From Staphylococcus felis (GTDB taxonomy: Bacteria > Bacillota > Bacilli > Staphylococcales > Staphylococcaceae): a stretch of DNA of 64,000 bases. Position numbers and translations under genes: made by a program. The notes under the pieces were generated by a model. That model searched no databases and had not been told where the DNA came from. It saw only the letters and a program-made list of their open reading frames with translations. The stretch covers positions 2,108,001-2,172,000 of the forward strand of contig NZ_CP027770.1 of NCBI RefSeq assembly GCF_003012915.1. The letters run 5' to 3'. Of the stretch, positions 53,407-63,315 are shown one piece after another. How positions within the stretch are numbered: the stretch's first letter is position 1; every line of letters begins with the position of its first letter.

Positions 53407-53448
53407 ACAAGCTATTATTTCGTTAATTTTTAAGAAATAATAGCTTGT
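53407..53448 (-). terminator. Terminator after thiI
   Basis: A perfect 14-bp stem (53407-53420 with 53435-53448), 14-nt loop, followed on the minus strand by TTTTTGTT. Ends the cysteine desulfurase-thiI transcript. Confidence 0.88.
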
Positions 53449-53489
53449 TTTTAAATAAATTAAACATTTTAGATTGTAAGGTTGCTCTT

Positions 53490-54710
53490 TTAGAACAAAT
53501 CATCTTCCCATGCAGCTTTTTCATTTTGGTGCGAATCATAGTTTTTATCAATCACAAGCGTTTCGATATTCGCAACCGCTTCATTAATCATTTCCTCAAA
53601 GTCAAAACCAGATTCATATTTAAGTACTTTTTCAAATTGAGGTTCAGTAACTGGATTTTTCGGTGTGAAAATTGTACAACAGTCCTCATAGGGTTGAATG
53701 GATGTTTCAAATGTCCCTAAATCCTTTGCTTTTTCAACAATTTCAGATTTATCTAATGATAATAGTGGACGTAAAATCGGCGTACTTGTAACGGCATTAA
53801 TCGCATACATGCTCTTTAAAGTTTGGCTCGCGACTTGACCTAAATTTTCACCATTCACAATGGCATCTGCACCAATTTGATGAACGACTTTATCTGCTAT
53901 ACGTAACATCATACGGCGAGTTGAAGTCATTGTATAACGCTCATGCACTACTTTATGAATTTGCTTTTGTACCTCAGTAAAAGGGACAATATGAAGTTTA
54001 ATAGCCCCTACTCGTGTTGCCATAATACGTGTGAGCTCAATCACTTTTTCTTTTGCTTTGTCACTGGTGAAAGGTGGACTATGAAAGTGAATAGCCTCAA
54101 TTGTCACACCACGACGCATGACTTCCATCCCTGCTACTGGAGAATCAATCCCACCAGACAGCATCAATAATGTTTTACCTCCTGTTCCTACAGGCAATCC
54201 ACCAATTGCTTTAATAGTACGGTCATACATATAGATAGCATCTAAGCGGACCTCAATACGAATTTCGTGATCCGGTTGTCTGACATCAACATGAACATCA
54301 TTTACTACTTTTAAAATAGCTCCACCAACTGCTCTTTGAATGGCATAAGTGTCATGTTCAAATTGTTTATCGGATCGTTTCACTTCGATTTTAAAACTAT
54401 CTCCATCACGATATTCTTTAGCAAATCTAACAGCATATTGATATACTTCATCCATTGTTTTTTTTATTTTTACAACTGGACTAATGGAATGTACACCATA
54501 AACTTTAGATATACGACGCATCATTTCTTCAATATCTGCTTCTGGTTCTAGTTGAATGTACATACGATCTCTGTTAGCTTTCACTTCATACCCTTTTAAA
54601 GGCATTAATGCACGTTTCACATTAGAACGCAATTGATTTACAAAAGTTTTACGGTTAGCTCCTTTGAGTGTAAGTTCCCCGTATCTTACGAGAATATGAT
54701 CATAAATCAT
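53490..54710 (-). CDS. thiI: tRNA 4-thiouridine synthetase ThiI
   Basis: A 406-aa protein with a ferredoxin-like/THUMP region (about 60-165) and a PP-loop pyrophosphatase domain with [13 protein letters not shown]. It adds sulfur to U8 of tRNA and in some species to ThiS. There is no C-terminal rhodanese, which fits the Gram-positive form. It overlaps the cysteine desulfurase gene by 11 nt, the sulfur donor. Confidence 0.95.
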   Translation of the reverse strand: MIYDHILVRYGELTLKGANRKTFVNQLRSNVKRALMPLKGYEVKANRDRMYIQLEPEADIEEMMRRISKVYGVHSISPVVKIKKTMDEVYQYAVRFAKEYRDGDSFKIEVKRSDKQFEHDTYAIQRAVGGAILKVVNDVHVDVRQPDHEIRIEVRLDAIYMYDRTIKAIGGLPVGTGGKTLLMLSGGIDSPVAGMEVMRRGVTIEAIHFHSPPFTSDKAKEKVIELTRIMATRVGAIKLHIVPFTEVQKQIHKVVHERYTMTSTRRMMLRIADKVVHQIGADAIVNGENLGQVASQTLKSMYAINAVTSTPILRPLLSLDKSEIVEKAKDLGTFETSIQPYEDCCTIFTPKNPVTEPQFEKVLKYESGFDFEEMINEAVANIETLVIDKNYDSHQNEKAAWEDDLF

Positions 54711-55842
54711 TGATTAATAACTCCTTTACTTCTTGATAGACATCATCAAATACGTTTTTAAATTTTGTCATTTCGACATCATTAAGGGCATGATCAAAAG
54801 AGAGTCGAATACTTCCTAAAATACGATTTTTTGAAATACCCATTTCATATAAGACTTCATTAAGTGTAGCATGCTTAGAAGAACATGCGCTTGTTGTTGA
54901 GACCATCACATTTTGCTTTGAGAATGCATTAACGAGTACTTCCCCTCTTACGCCTGGAAAGCTGATATTTAATATGTGTGCCGAAGCATCCTCAGGTGAA
55001 TTAATATAAACGCCATTGTATGTACGTATAAATTGTCTAAGTGCACTGTTCATAGTACGAAGTTCATTGTAACGGTCGTTGTGCTGTTTAATAGTGATAT
55101 TAATTGCTTTGGCTAATGCAACATTATTAGGTAGGTTTACTGTACCACTTCTTATCCCGAACTCTTGTCCACCGCCTTGGATAATAGGATAAATACTATG
55201 TTCATTGTTAAGAATTAATAGTCCTTGCCCTTTTAACCCATTAAATTTATGTCCGCTCAACGAAAGACTATCAATGCCCTCACTTATAAATGGTACTTTA
55301 CCAATTGCTTGGACGGCATCCACATGAAAATGAACTTTGGGGTAATCCGTTAGTATATCAATGATTTTCTTAATAGGTTGGATTTGACCCATAATATTAT
55401 TAACATGCATACAAGTTAATAATATAACGTCTTGATTTAACAACGTCTTTAAGTGTTCTAAATCAATTTGACCCGAAGCCGTAATATTGACATATTTTAA
55501 GTGAAATCCTTCTTCGTGAAGTTCTCGCATAACTTCCAATACTGAAGGATGCTCCAAACGTGATGTAATAATAGTCTTACCGAAAGACCTTTTTTGATAA
55601 GCCGCACCTTTTAAAGCCATGTTATTAGATTCTGTCGCACCACTTGTAAATACAACACATTGTTCGTCAAGATTAAGCGCTTGCTTAATTTGAGCCCTTG
55701 CTTCAGTTAATAACCGTTGCGCTTCTAATCCTTTATCGTGTGGGCTGTTAGGATTAAAATAAAAGCTTTCATTAACTTTAACAAAACTTGTTAATACAGC
55801 AGCATTGGGTTTTGTGGTCGCTGCATTATCTAAATATAGCAT
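54700..55842 (-). CDS. Cysteine desulfurase (NifS/IscS family)
   Basis: This 380-aa PLP enzyme (from ATG 55842) delivers sulfur from cysteine. It starts [13 protein letters not shown], the PLP lysine is in [12 protein letters not shown], and the active cysteine is in [20 protein letters not shown] 10 nt before the ATG selects this start over 55872. Its neighbour thiI overlaps it, so it most likely serves tRNA thiolation, the pairing called nifZ in Bacillus. Confidence 0.94.
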   Translation of the reverse strand: MLYLDNAATTKPNAAVLTSFVKVNESFYFNPNSPHDKGLEAQRLLTEARAQIKQALNLDEQCVVFTSGATESNNMALKGAAYQKRSFGKTIITSRLEHPSVLEVMRELHEEGFHLKYVNITASGQIDLEHLKTLLNQDVILLTCMHVNNIMGQIQPIKKIIDILTDYPKVHFHVDAVQAIGKVPFISEGIDSLSLSGHKFNGLKGQGLLILNNEHSIYPIIQGGGQEFGIRSGTVNLPNNVALAKAINITIKQHNDRYNELRTMNSALRQFIRTYNGVYINSPEDASAHILNISFPGVRGEVLVNAFSKQNVMVSTTSACSSKHATLNEVLYEMGISKNRILGSIRLSFDHALNDVEMTKFKNVFDDVYQEVKELLINDL

Positions 55843-55995
55843 TAAAATGACGCCTCCCATTTTTAAAATCACTATTCATTGTACTACAATTCATACACAG
55901 TTTGTAAATCACATTCGATATTTTCTATGATTTCATCACTGCCGTCAAGCTATTTATACGAATATTAGTGCTACTCTAGTTATTAAGCATAAAAC

Positions 55996-56428
55996 ATACT
56001 TGGACATAAACACTAAAATAAATAGCACTAAGATGATTTTTAATAAAAATGCGTCTTAGCGCTTCCCTTTATGATAAAAATTTGTATGATATGACCTCGC
56101 TTTCCGAGGGGCAGTCTCAGGAGTCTCGTCATCAATACGTCGTTTATGCATATAATCATTCACTGTTATACTTTAAACAAAAACCTTTTCGTATCATTCA
56201 AAAACAAATAAGAAAACCAGTAGAACCATGTTGGTATTCAATCACATGTCGGTGCGAGGAATAAACAAGGTAAAATAAGGACTCGGTTTTGTGTTTATCG
56301 TATTAAGTATAAGCAAATGAGTTGTACATCGTGCGATTATAAAATCAAAGGAAAAACTTCGAGATTTTTCGTAAATTCTTACGAAACCCTCGAAGTTTTT
56401 CGATTACTGATATATATGCCTCAGACTC
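55996..56428 (-). repeat. Intergenic repeat family R2, copy 4 (inverted)
   Basis: Inverted relative to copies 1-3. It ends in a stable hairpin (arms in 56353-56402, AAACTTCGAG / CTCGAAGTTT) and GCCTCAGACTCAT. The other hairpin has arms AGCACTAAGATG (56024-56035) and CGTCTTAGCGCT (56052-56063), matching the copy 3 hairpin with compensating changes. It occupies the 559 bp between the cysteine desulfurase and ezrA; no gene is seen. Confidence 0.65.
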
Positions 56429-56431
56429 ATC

Positions 56432-58129
56432 TTATTGCTGCTCCATCACTTCACGTTCAATATGCTGGGTAATACCCGGTTCAACATGCTCTAAAGCTTG
56501 TTCTGAAATCTCACTTGAACGTTTGTAACGGTTATTTTTAAATAATCGTTCTGCTTCATTTAAACTTTTATCTAAATCATGATTATCTTTTCTGTATCGA
56601 TTACCGTACTGTATCAGTTTTTCAGCGTAAACCGCATTAATTAAAACATCATTCGCTTCATCTTCAAATTTGTTCATTTGAAGTACTACTTTATTTACTT
56701 TATCTTTTAAGTGTTGGACATTAATTGGTCGCTCACTAAAACGCTTATTAACTTCTCTTACTTCATAATCAATTTCATTTTTCAAAATAATAAAACGTTC
56801 AGGTACACTAGTCAGATTAGAAGCAAGTAATCGTCTGTATATTTCTTCTTTTTTACTTTGAACACGTAGAATATGTTGTTCTGCCTCTGCTTCATCTTCA
56901 CGTAACGACACAAGATGATTTTGAAGTTTACCTTGCTTTTCATTAATAACAGTCACATGGTCTTCAATATATTTGAGATTATCTTGAACTTCGCTATATC
57001 TCACAGTAGATTTGGCCATCTCAGATAATATTTCATCATATACTGTAATTAAATTTTGAATTTCATTTTCAAACTGACGAACACTTTGAATATCACTTTC
57101 ATTAATATAGTAGTTTTCACGTACATATTCGATTTCAGTTTGTAATGTATAATTCATGTCTTTCGCATGAAACAAATCATCTGTGATGCGCTCTTTTGAC
57201 TCTTCAACTGCATTTTTAGATTTTACTTCATGTTCAATTAAATCATACATTTCATCTAATCTCTGGTTAATCTCATCTAGTTTATCGTTTGCTTTGTCTA
57301 ATTCTAAACGACTGATCATAGGTTCCACAAAACTCAATTCAGTTTTTAGGTCTTGTAATGTACTATCGACTTTTACATGATCTAAATCATAACCTTCGAC
57401 CTTTAAATCTCGAACGCCGTACTTAATATCTTGAAATTGCCCAGGTAACTCTTTTTGAGCTTCTCTGATTAACTCAGGAATTTCTTTCATATCTTCTTTC
57501 AAAAATAAAATATCTTCATTTAATTGCTTAATATGATGATGTGCTTCTTGATAATTACCTTCAGATTTGAGCGTTTGATACACATCAAGCTCTGGTTCAA
57601 ATGTTTCAATTTCCTTTTCAAGAGGCTCTGCAGCTTCACCATATTGATGTCTATTCGCCAAGACATCTCGTTTCATTTTGCGATGTGCTGCTTTTGTTTC
57701 TTCGTATATAACATCATTTTCTTGATGTGTTTGAAAAACTTTTTCAGCCTTCTGTGTTAATGACTCATGATTGGCTTCGAACTGATCCATTAATGCGTGT
57801 GCATCCTCAATTTCAGACTGCGATTGAGAAAATTTGAATTTATCCAAACTGACCTCAGCATCATGGATTTTCTCTTCAACTGGAATCAAAAATTCGTTAT
57901 TACTTTGTGTCCAGTTTTCATTTAATTGGTCATATTCGTGTTTAGTTTCACCAGATAATTGAAGCTTTTTTAACTTTTCTAAACTTTCGTCATAAGATAA
58001 TGACTTTAACTTTTCTTTGCGTTCTTCAGCTGACTGAATCATAGATCTTTTGTTTGAACGCATATAAATTAATACGCCTATTACAATAAGACAAATTAAT
58101 ATAACTGCTAGTATGATATATAATGCCAT
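56432..58129 (-). CDS. ezrA: Septation ring regulator EzrA
   Basis: EzrA is a membrane-anchored coiled-coil protein that restrains FtsZ rings and links to cell wall synthesis at the septum. From ATG 58129 it is 565 aa: one N-terminal membrane helix ([20 protein letters not shown]), then long helical repeats to the C-terminus. AGGAGG lies upstream; a GTG at 58135 is also in frame. Alone on the minus strand, divergent from msrC. Confidence 0.95.
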   Translation of the reverse strand: MALYIILAVILICLIVIGVLIYMRSNKRSMIQSAEERKEKLKSLSYDESLEKLKKLQLSGETKHEYDQLNENWTQSNNEFLIPVEEKIHDAEVSLDKFKFSQSQSEIEDAHALMDQFEANHESLTQKAEKVFQTHQENDVIYEETKAAHRKMKRDVLANRHQYGEAAEPLEKEIETFEPELDVYQTLKSEGNYQEAHHHIKQLNEDILFLKEDMKEIPELIREAQKELPGQFQDIKYGVRDLKVEGYDLDHVKVDSTLQDLKTELSFVEPMISRLELDKANDKLDEINQRLDEMYDLIEHEVKSKNAVEESKERITDDLFHAKDMNYTLQTEIEYVRENYYINESDIQSVRQFENEIQNLITVYDEILSEMAKSTVRYSEVQDNLKYIEDHVTVINEKQGKLQNHLVSLREDEAEAEQHILRVQSKKEEIYRRLLASNLTSVPERFIILKNEIDYEVREVNKRFSERPINVQHLKDKVNKVVLQMNKFEDEANDVLINAVYAEKLIQYGNRYRKDNHDLDKSLNEAERLFKNNRYKRSSEISEQALEHVEPGITQHIEREVMEQQ

Positions 58130-58319
58130 GTCCACTCGACTCCTCCTATGTACATAAAACTATTATAACGTAATTTAACAGTGCAATAAAATGAAATCTT
58201 GAAATAAACGATAACTTCTTTATAAGACATTTTCAATACTAAAGATTCCACTCATGATTGCGTTTCAATTTTACTACTTATATAATAGCAATAATCATTT
58301 CAACAAGGTGTGATATTTA

Positions 58320-58772
58320 ATGGAAAAACCAAATTATAAACTTTTAGCACGTCAACTAGATGCTCTACTTGAAGGCGAAACAGATTTAATTGCCAATTTA
58401 AGTAATGCATCTGCTTTATTAAATGATCAACTAGACAATATCAATTGGTTAGGTTTTTATTTAATTAAAGATAATGAACTTATTTTAGGCCCTTTTCAAG
58501 GCAAACCTGCTTGTGTACATATCCCAATCGGTAAAGGCGTATGCGGGACAGCAGTTGCTAAAGCAGAAATACAGCGTGTCGCTGATGTTAATACATTCCA
58601 AGGCCACATTGCCTGTGATGCAAATAGTCAATCTGAAATTGTTTTACCGATTTATCAAAATAATACCATCATTGGTGTACTTGATATTGATGCGCCAATT
58701 ACAAATCGCTTCTCAAAAGATGATGAAGAAGGATTAAAAGAAGTTGTAACAGTGTTAGAAAAACATTTGTAG
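58320..58772 (+). CDS. msrC: Free methionine-(R)-sulfoxide reductase, GAF type
   Basis: This 150-aa GAF protein reduces free methionine-R-sulfoxide. The fRMsr motifs are visible: NWLGFYL, the cysteine in GKPACVHIPIGKGVCGTAV (two cysteines) and HIACDANSQSEIVLPI (third). AAGGTGTG precedes the ATG. It is immediately followed by the rpsD promoter. Confidence 0.92.
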   Translation: MEKPNYKLLARQLDALLEGETDLIANLSNASALLNDQLDNINWLGFYLIKDNELILGPFQGKPACVHIPIGKGVCGTAVAKAEIQRVADVNTFQGHIACDANSQSEIVLPIYQNNTIIGVLDIDAPITNRFSKDDEEGLKEVVTVLEKHL

Positions 58773-58783
58773 TCTATTAATGG

Positions 58784-58811
58784 TTGACTTTTATTTCTGT
58801 TATGGTACAAT
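58784..58811 (+). promoter_or_regulatory. rpsD promoter
   Basis: -35 TTGACT (58784-58789), 16-bp spacer, -10 TACAAT (58806-58811). Transcription would start near 58818, giving a leader of about 175 nt. Confidence 0.75.
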
Positions 58812-58814
58812 ATT

Positions 58815-58990
58815 CATCGTGTGAATAAACGAAAATAGCAGTTGTATATTGGTGGGCTCTATGGTGTTCCCAAAGCGGACGTGCCGTGTAACCGTAGCTA
58901 TGAGGCGAGGACACATAAAACACTATACCCTCCCAAGTCTACAACACTCTTTTTTGTTTTTTCATAACAACAAAAAAGAAAAGGAGGAAT
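58815..58990 (+). promoter_or_regulatory. Probable S4 autoregulatory leader of rpsD
   Basis: A 5' leader of about 175 nt with GC-rich segments (GGTGGGCTCTATGGTG and GGACGTGCCGTG) precedes rpsD. It ends in an A/U hairpin (CTTTTTTGTT 58949-58958, AACAAAAAAG 58969-58978) directly before AAGGAGG (58981-58987). In Firmicutes S4 represses its own mRNA through a structured leader; assignment here is by position and structure. Confidence 0.6.
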
Positions 58991-58995
58991 CTCTA

Positions 58996-59598
58996 ATGGC
59001 AAGATTCAGAGGTTCAAATTGGAAAAAATCTCGTCGTTTAGGTATCTCTTTATCAGGTACTGGTAAAGAACTTGAAAAACGACCATACGCACCAGGACAA
59101 CATGGTCCTACACAACGTAAAAAATTAACTGAATATGGTTTACAATTACGTGAAAAACAAAAATTACGTTATTTATATGGAATGACTGAGCGTCAATTCC
59201 GTAACACATTTGAAACTGCAGGTAACCAAGGTGGTATTCACGGTGAAAACTTCATGATTTTACTTGCAAGCCGCTTAGATGCAGTTGTATATGCGTTAGG
59301 TTTAGCACGCACACGTCGTCAAGCACGTCAATTAGTTAATCACGGTCATATTTTAGTTGATGGAAAACGTGTTGATATTCCATCATATACTTTAAAACCT
59401 GGTCAAGAAATTTCAGTTCGTGAAAAATCATTAAAATTATCTATCATTGCTGAGTCAGTAGAAATCAATAATTTCGTACCTGACTACTTAGACTTTGATG
59501 CTGATAACTTAAAAGGTTCATTCGTACGTTTACCTGAGCGTAGTGAATTACCAGCTGAAATTAACGAACAATTAATCGTTGAGTACTACTCTCGTTAA
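58996..59598 (+). CDS. rpsD: 30S ribosomal protein S4
   Basis: A 200-aa protein starting [16 protein letters not shown], with the S4 RNA-binding domain ([30 protein letters not shown], about residues 92-121). The open frame extends upstream to 58849, but AAGGAGG 8 nt before 58996 and the family start fix the shorter protein. S4 starts 30S assembly. Followed by a terminator. Confidence 0.98.
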   Translation: MARFRGSNWKKSRRLGISLSGTGKELEKRPYAPGQHGPTQRKKLTEYGLQLREKQKLRYLYGMTERQFRNTFETAGNQGGIHGENFMILLASRLDAVVYALGLARTRRQARQLVNHGHILVDGKRVDIPSYTLKPGQEISVREKSLKLSIIAESVEINNFVPDYLDFDADNLKGSFVRLPERSELPAEINEQLIVEYYSR

Positions 59599-59609
59599 TG
59601 CATGGTTCA

Positions 59610-59648
59610 AAAGCCTAATTTGGAATCTTTCCAAGTTAGGCTTTTTTT
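59610..59648 (+). terminator. Terminator of rpsD
   Basis: AAGCCTAATTTGG pairs with CCAAGTTAGGCTT, followed by a run of eight T's. Strong rho-independent terminator. Confidence 0.93.
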
Positions 59649-59702
59649 ATCATCAATCTATTATCTTAAATCCCCTCTCATATGTGCCCTCTTATCCACT
59701 AT

Positions 59703-59731
59703 TTTACAATATACTGTTGTTTACCTATACT
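59703..59731 (+). promoter_or_regulatory. Promoter of the ornithine cyclodeaminase-like gene
   Basis: -35 TTTACA (59703-59708), 17-bp spacer, -10 TATACT (59726-59731), about 30 bp before the start. Confidence 0.65.
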
Positions 59732-59764
59732 AGAGGTAATCCACCTGAAAGCGAGTGATATATC

Positions 59765-60721
59765 ATGCAATTTTATGATGATGCGACAATCCAACAACAC
59801 TATCAAATGACAGATGCTATCCAAGATATCAAATTATTGTTAAAAGAATTAAATCATGTGAGCCATACAGAAAGGCTCGTGATACCGACTGGTGAAGGCT
59901 CGCAATCTATGTTGTATATGCCTTCTATTCACTTTGGCAAACAAATGGGAATGATTAAAATCACATCAATTACCCCTCAAAATCCAACTGCTAATCGTCC
60001 AACTACTCAAGCGAATATCGTAATTACAAATATTCAAACAGGTGAACATATAGCGACCATTGATGCAAGTTATCTCACACGTTTACGGACTGGGGCATTA
60101 AGTGCAATTGCGACTGAATATTTAAGTCGTGAAAATGCTCAAACACTCGGCATGATTGGTACAGGTGGTATGGCATATGAACAACTATGGGGAAATATCG
60201 AAGTACGAAATATCCAAAATGTGATACTTTATAATCGTACCTATGAAAAAGCAATTCAGTTTCAAAAATATATTCAAGATCGCTTCCCACATTTAAATGT
60301 TTTAGTGAGTGATAATGTAAATGATTTAGTCGTTCAGTCTGATATTATCAATTGTCAAACTCAGTCTACCCAACCTGTCTTTAACGCAAAAGATATTCAA
60401 AAAGGAACACATATTAATGGGATAGGCTCATATCGACCAGATATGGTGGAAATAGATTATCAAATCCTACCGAATGCCTCACATGTTGTATTTGATGATA
60501 TTGACGGCGTAAAAAAAGAAGCAGGTGAATTCATCAAAGCAAACGAAGAAAAAATATTCTGTTTTGAAGATGTCTATGGAAATTTAAAATCTTTAATTGA
60601 GTCGTCAGATTTAGCGCGGTCAGAGGATGATATTACTGTATTTAAGAGTGTTGGCGCTTCATATTATGACCTTGCAGTTGCCTTAGGTGCTTATCACTGT
60701 CTCCAAACATCAATTGAATAG
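59765..60721 (+). CDS. Ornithine cyclodeaminase/mu-crystallin family protein
   Basis: This 318-aa Rossmann-fold protein has the family motifs TRLRTGALSAIATEYLSRENAQTLGMIGTGGMA and a following IEVRNIQNVILYNRT. Such proteins include ornithine cyclodeaminases, delta-1-pyrroline-2-carboxylate reductases and alanine dehydrogenases; the substrate cannot be read here. The upstream ribosome binding site is weak. It ends before a hairpin shared with the convergent GDPD gene. Confidence 0.85.
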   Translation: MQFYDDATIQQHYQMTDAIQDIKLLLKELNHVSHTERLVIPTGEGSQSMLYMPSIHFGKQMGMIKITSITPQNPTANRPTTQANIVITNIQTGEHIATIDASYLTRLRTGALSAIATEYLSRENAQTLGMIGTGGMAYEQLWGNIEVRNIQNVILYNRTYEKAIQFQKYIQDRFPHLNVLVSDNVNDLVVQSDIINCQTQSTQPVFNAKDIQKGTHINGIGSYRPDMVEIDYQILPNASHVVFDDIDGVKKEAGEFIKANEEKIFCFEDVYGNLKSLIESSDLARSEDDITVFKSVGASYYDLAVALGAYHCLQTSIE

Positions 60722-60726
60722 TCAAA

Positions 60727-60797
60727 TAAGGCTGAGACACTTCTTTTTACGCCGTTTATCGGTTTTCTGAAAAGACTTATATCTCAGCCTTATTTTT
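60727..60797. terminator. Bidirectional hairpin between convergent genes
   Basis: Arms AATAAGGCTGAGA and TCTCAGCCTTATT, about 45-nt loop, followed by T's on the plus strand (TTTTTAC). Likely ends both the plus-strand ornithine cyclodeaminase-like gene and the minus-strand phosphodiesterase. Confidence 0.7.
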
Positions 60798-61539
60798 ACA
60801 ATCTAAATAATTCGTCAGGAACATCTGAAATGACACCATTCACACCTAGTTGAATCAGTTTTTTGACATCTTTAGAAGTATTGACAGTATATGGAAATAC
60901 TTCTAACTGATACAGCTTTGCTCGCTCCATAAAGTGTCGATTGACCATACTGTATTCTGGATTGATATATTGAGCGTATTGTGCAATTTTTTCAAATGGT
61001 GGTTGTTTGAACCAATATTTTCTTTTACTTAATAATACGCCTAATTTTAATGTTGGATGTAGTAATCTAAAACGTTGAATAGATAATTGATCAAATGATT
61101 GAATAATAATACGAGAAATTGGAAATGCGCAGTCTTCAATCACTTTAAGAACATCTGATTCGATATTTGGATAATTTGCAGGCTTTTTAATTTCAATTAA
61201 TAAGCACTTAGAATAATTTTTAGCCAATTCAATGACTTCTTTGAATGTTAAAATGGATTCATAATCGCCTTTACTTTTCCATCCCCCAAAATCGTAACGC
61301 TTCAATTCTTTTAATGTTAAATCCTTTATTGCTCCTTTATGATTAGAAGTGCGATCTACAGTTTCATCATGTATTACAACGAGTTCGCCATCTTTAGTTC
61401 GATGAATATCAATCTCTAGCATATCAATATGCTGACTTAACGCTGCGATAAATGCACTTTTAGTATTCTCAGGAAAACGTTGTGATAATCCTCGATGTGC
61501 AATAATATTAAACTCAGGTTGAGGCTTCATTATTTTCAT
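60796..61539 (-). CDS. Glycerophosphodiester phosphodiesterase family protein
   Basis: A 247-aa cytoplasmic GDPD (from ATG 61539) with IIAHRGLSQRFPENTKSA, the metal-binding LEIDIHRTKDGELVVIHDE, and LIEIKKP. These are the conserved residues of the family, which hydrolyses glycerophosphodiesters to sn-glycerol-3-phosphate. AAAGGA 9 nt upstream fixes this ATG. No signal peptide, unlike GlpQ. Confidence 0.9.
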   Translation of the reverse strand: MKIMKPQPEFNIIAHRGLSQRFPENTKSAFIAALSQHIDMLEIDIHRTKDGELVVIHDETVDRTSNHKGAIKDLTLKELKRYDFGGWKSKGDYESILTFKEVIELAKNYSKCLLIEIKKPANYPNIESDVLKVIEDCAFPISRIIIQSFDQLSIQRFRLLHPTLKLGVLLSKRKYWFKQPPFEKIAQYAQYINPEYSMVNRHFMERAKLYQLEVFPYTVNTSKDVKKLIQLGVNGVISDVPDELFRL

Positions 61540-61611
61540 AAGACATGTTCCTTTCATTTTGATAAAGAGTTCAATACACTTAACTTAACATATTTTAAGG
61601 AGAGATGTATT

Positions 61612-62061
61612 TTGATTGAACATGATTTTTACGTCAAGACACATTGGGAAGGTGGACGAAATGCTACTGGTCAAATAAGTGCAGATCATTTAAACCACGA
61701 GTTCTCTATTCCAAGTGAACTTAATGGTCGAGGTGTCGGAACAAACCCTGACGAATTACTAATCAGCGCTGCTTCTGGATGTATCACTATATCTTTAGCC
61801 GCTACATTAGAGCGGGCTCGACTCACTTTTTCAAAATTAATAGTCAATAGTAAAGGAACTGCTTCTTTAAAAGATGGCTTATTTAAAATGGAAAAGATAG
61901 TACATGAACCCTTCATTTATGTTAAGACACCTTCACAAAAAGAAAAGATAGAAAATAGAATCGACAGATTAATCAAGATTTCAGACCAAAATTGTATGGT
62001 TTCAAATAGTTTAAGGCATAATGTCAAAATCCTTATCTATCCTCAGGTCATTTTAGAATAG
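61612..62061 (+). CDS. OsmC/Ohr family protein (TTG start)
   Basis: A 149-aa protein with the OsmC fold: NPDELLISAASGCITISLAATLERA carries the peroxidatic-type cysteine, and a second cysteine lies in SDQNCMVSNS. This resembles OsmC-like and Ohr proteins that reduce organic hydroperoxides. The TTG at 61612 is preferred because AAGGAGAG is 7 nt upstream; the longer frame to 61495 overlaps the divergent phosphodiesterase gene. Confidence 0.85.
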   Translation: MIEHDFYVKTHWEGGRNATGQISADHLNHEFSIPSELNGRGVGTNPDELLISAASGCITISLAATLERARLTFSKLIVNSKGTASLKDGLFKMEKIVHEPFIYVKTPSQKEKIENRIDRLIKISDQNCMVSNSLRHNVKILIYPQVILE

Positions 62062-62086
62062 CACTAAACTTTAAACTATTCTAAAA
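62050..62086 (+). terminator. Hairpin over the OsmC-like stop codon
   Basis: Arms TTTTAGAATAG (62051-62061) and CTATTCTAAAA (62076-62086) form an 11-bp perfect stem that includes the TAG stop. No T-run follows, so termination is uncertain. Confidence 0.45.
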
Positions 62087-62151
62087 TACCTCTGTAATTT
62101 TGTCAGAAAATTTGGTAAAATTATCTTCATTACTACAAAGGAGGTTTACAT

Positions 62152-63315
62152 ATGTTATTTACACATCATTCATCTTTATTGACCCCTGGCCCTACTCCTG
62201 TACCACTTTCTATTCAATCAGCAATGAATCTGCCAATGGTAGGTCATCGTTCTAAAGATTTTGAAACGATTGCTAAAAAGGCATTTAGTAGTTTAAAACC
62301 TGTTTTTGGTACAGATAATGATGTTTTAATACTCTCATCTAGTGGAACGAGTGCTCTTGAAGCAAGCTTACTCAATATCGTTAATAAAGAGGATCATATC
62401 GTCATTATTGTATCAGGTGCTTTTGGACAGCGTTACCAACAAATTGCTGAAACATACTTTTCTAACGTACATATATATAACGTGGAATGGGGAAGCGCGC
62501 TCCATGTCAAAGATATTATCGACTTTATTAAAGGTCTTGAAGTATCCATTACTGCTGTATTCACTCAATATTGTGAAACATCTACCGCCGTACTACACCC
62601 TGTCTCATCTCTAGGTCAAGCCTTGCATGAATTTGATCCATCTATTTATTTTGTTGTAGATGGTGTCAGCTGTATTGGTGCTGTTGATGTCAATATGAAA
62701 CAAGATCATATCGATGTTTTAGTTTCTGGTAGCCAAAAAGCACTAATGCTACCTCCAGGCATTGCCTTTGTTGCATATAGCAACCGAGCTCTTCAACGAT
62801 TCAAAGATGTGGATACCGCACGATTCTATTTAGATTTAGATAAACATTATCAATCTTTAGAAAAAAGTTCCACACCTTTTACACCAAATATCACAGCTTT
62901 TAGAGGTGTTATCGAATACTGTCGTTTAGTTGAAGATGAAGGATTTAAACAAGTGGTTGAGAGACATTACAAAATTCGTGATGCCATACGTAAAGCGCTT
63001 AAAGCATTAGATTTAGATTTATTAGTTGATGATGCAAATGCATCTCCAACAGTAACTGCTTTTATTCCTAACGACAAAGAGGAAGTTAATGAAATTAAAA
63101 GTCGCTTAAAAAATGATTTTAATATTACAATCGCTGGTGGACAAGGGAAGCTAAAAGGTGAAATATTAAGAGTTGGCCATATGGGATTTATTTCTCCATT
63201 CGAATTACTTCCCTTTGTAGTAAGTTTAGAAATTATTTTAACTAACTATAGAAAAAAATCGTACATCGGTGCTGCTACAAAAGTATATTCGGAGGTGTTA
63301 ATGCATGAATTATAA
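62152..63315 (+). CDS. Class V aminotransferase (serine-pyruvate / phosphoserine-type)
   Basis: A 387-aa PLP-dependent enzyme with LLTPGPTPVPLSIQSAMN, the PLP lysine in VSGSQKALMLPPG and GHRSKDFETI. These match the alanine-glyoxylate/serine-pyruvate group rather than classic SerC. AAAGGAGG lies before the ATG. It overlaps serA by 11 nt, so it most likely provides the aminotransferase step of serine synthesis, as paired in staphylococci. Confidence 0.9.
   Translation: MLFTHHSSLLTPGPTPVPLSIQSAMNLPMVGHRSKDFETIAKKAFSSLKPVFGTDNDVLILSSSGTSALEASLLNIVNKEDHIVIIVSGAFGQRYQQIAETYFSNVHIYNVEWGSALHVKDIIDFIKGLEVSITAVFTQYCETSTAVLHPVSSLGQALHEFDPSIYFVVDGVSCIGAVDVNMKQDHIDVLVSGSQKALMLPPGIAFVAYSNRALQRFKDVDTARFYLDLDKHYQSLEKSSTPFTPNITAFRGVIEYCRLVEDEGFKQVVERHYKIRDAIRKALKALDLDLLVDDANASPTVTAFIPNDKEEVNEIKSRLKNDFNITIAGGQGKLKGEILRVGHMGFISPFELLPFVVSLEIILTNYRKKSYIGAATKVYSEVLMHEL

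Noticed and set aside
58849-58995. In-frame N-terminal extension of rpsD
   Set aside because: It covers the leader RNA. The ribosome binding site and family start both point to 58996.
61495-61611. Longer OsmC-like start
   Set aside because: It overlaps the divergent phosphodiesterase gene, and the TTG at 61612 has a much better ribosome binding site.
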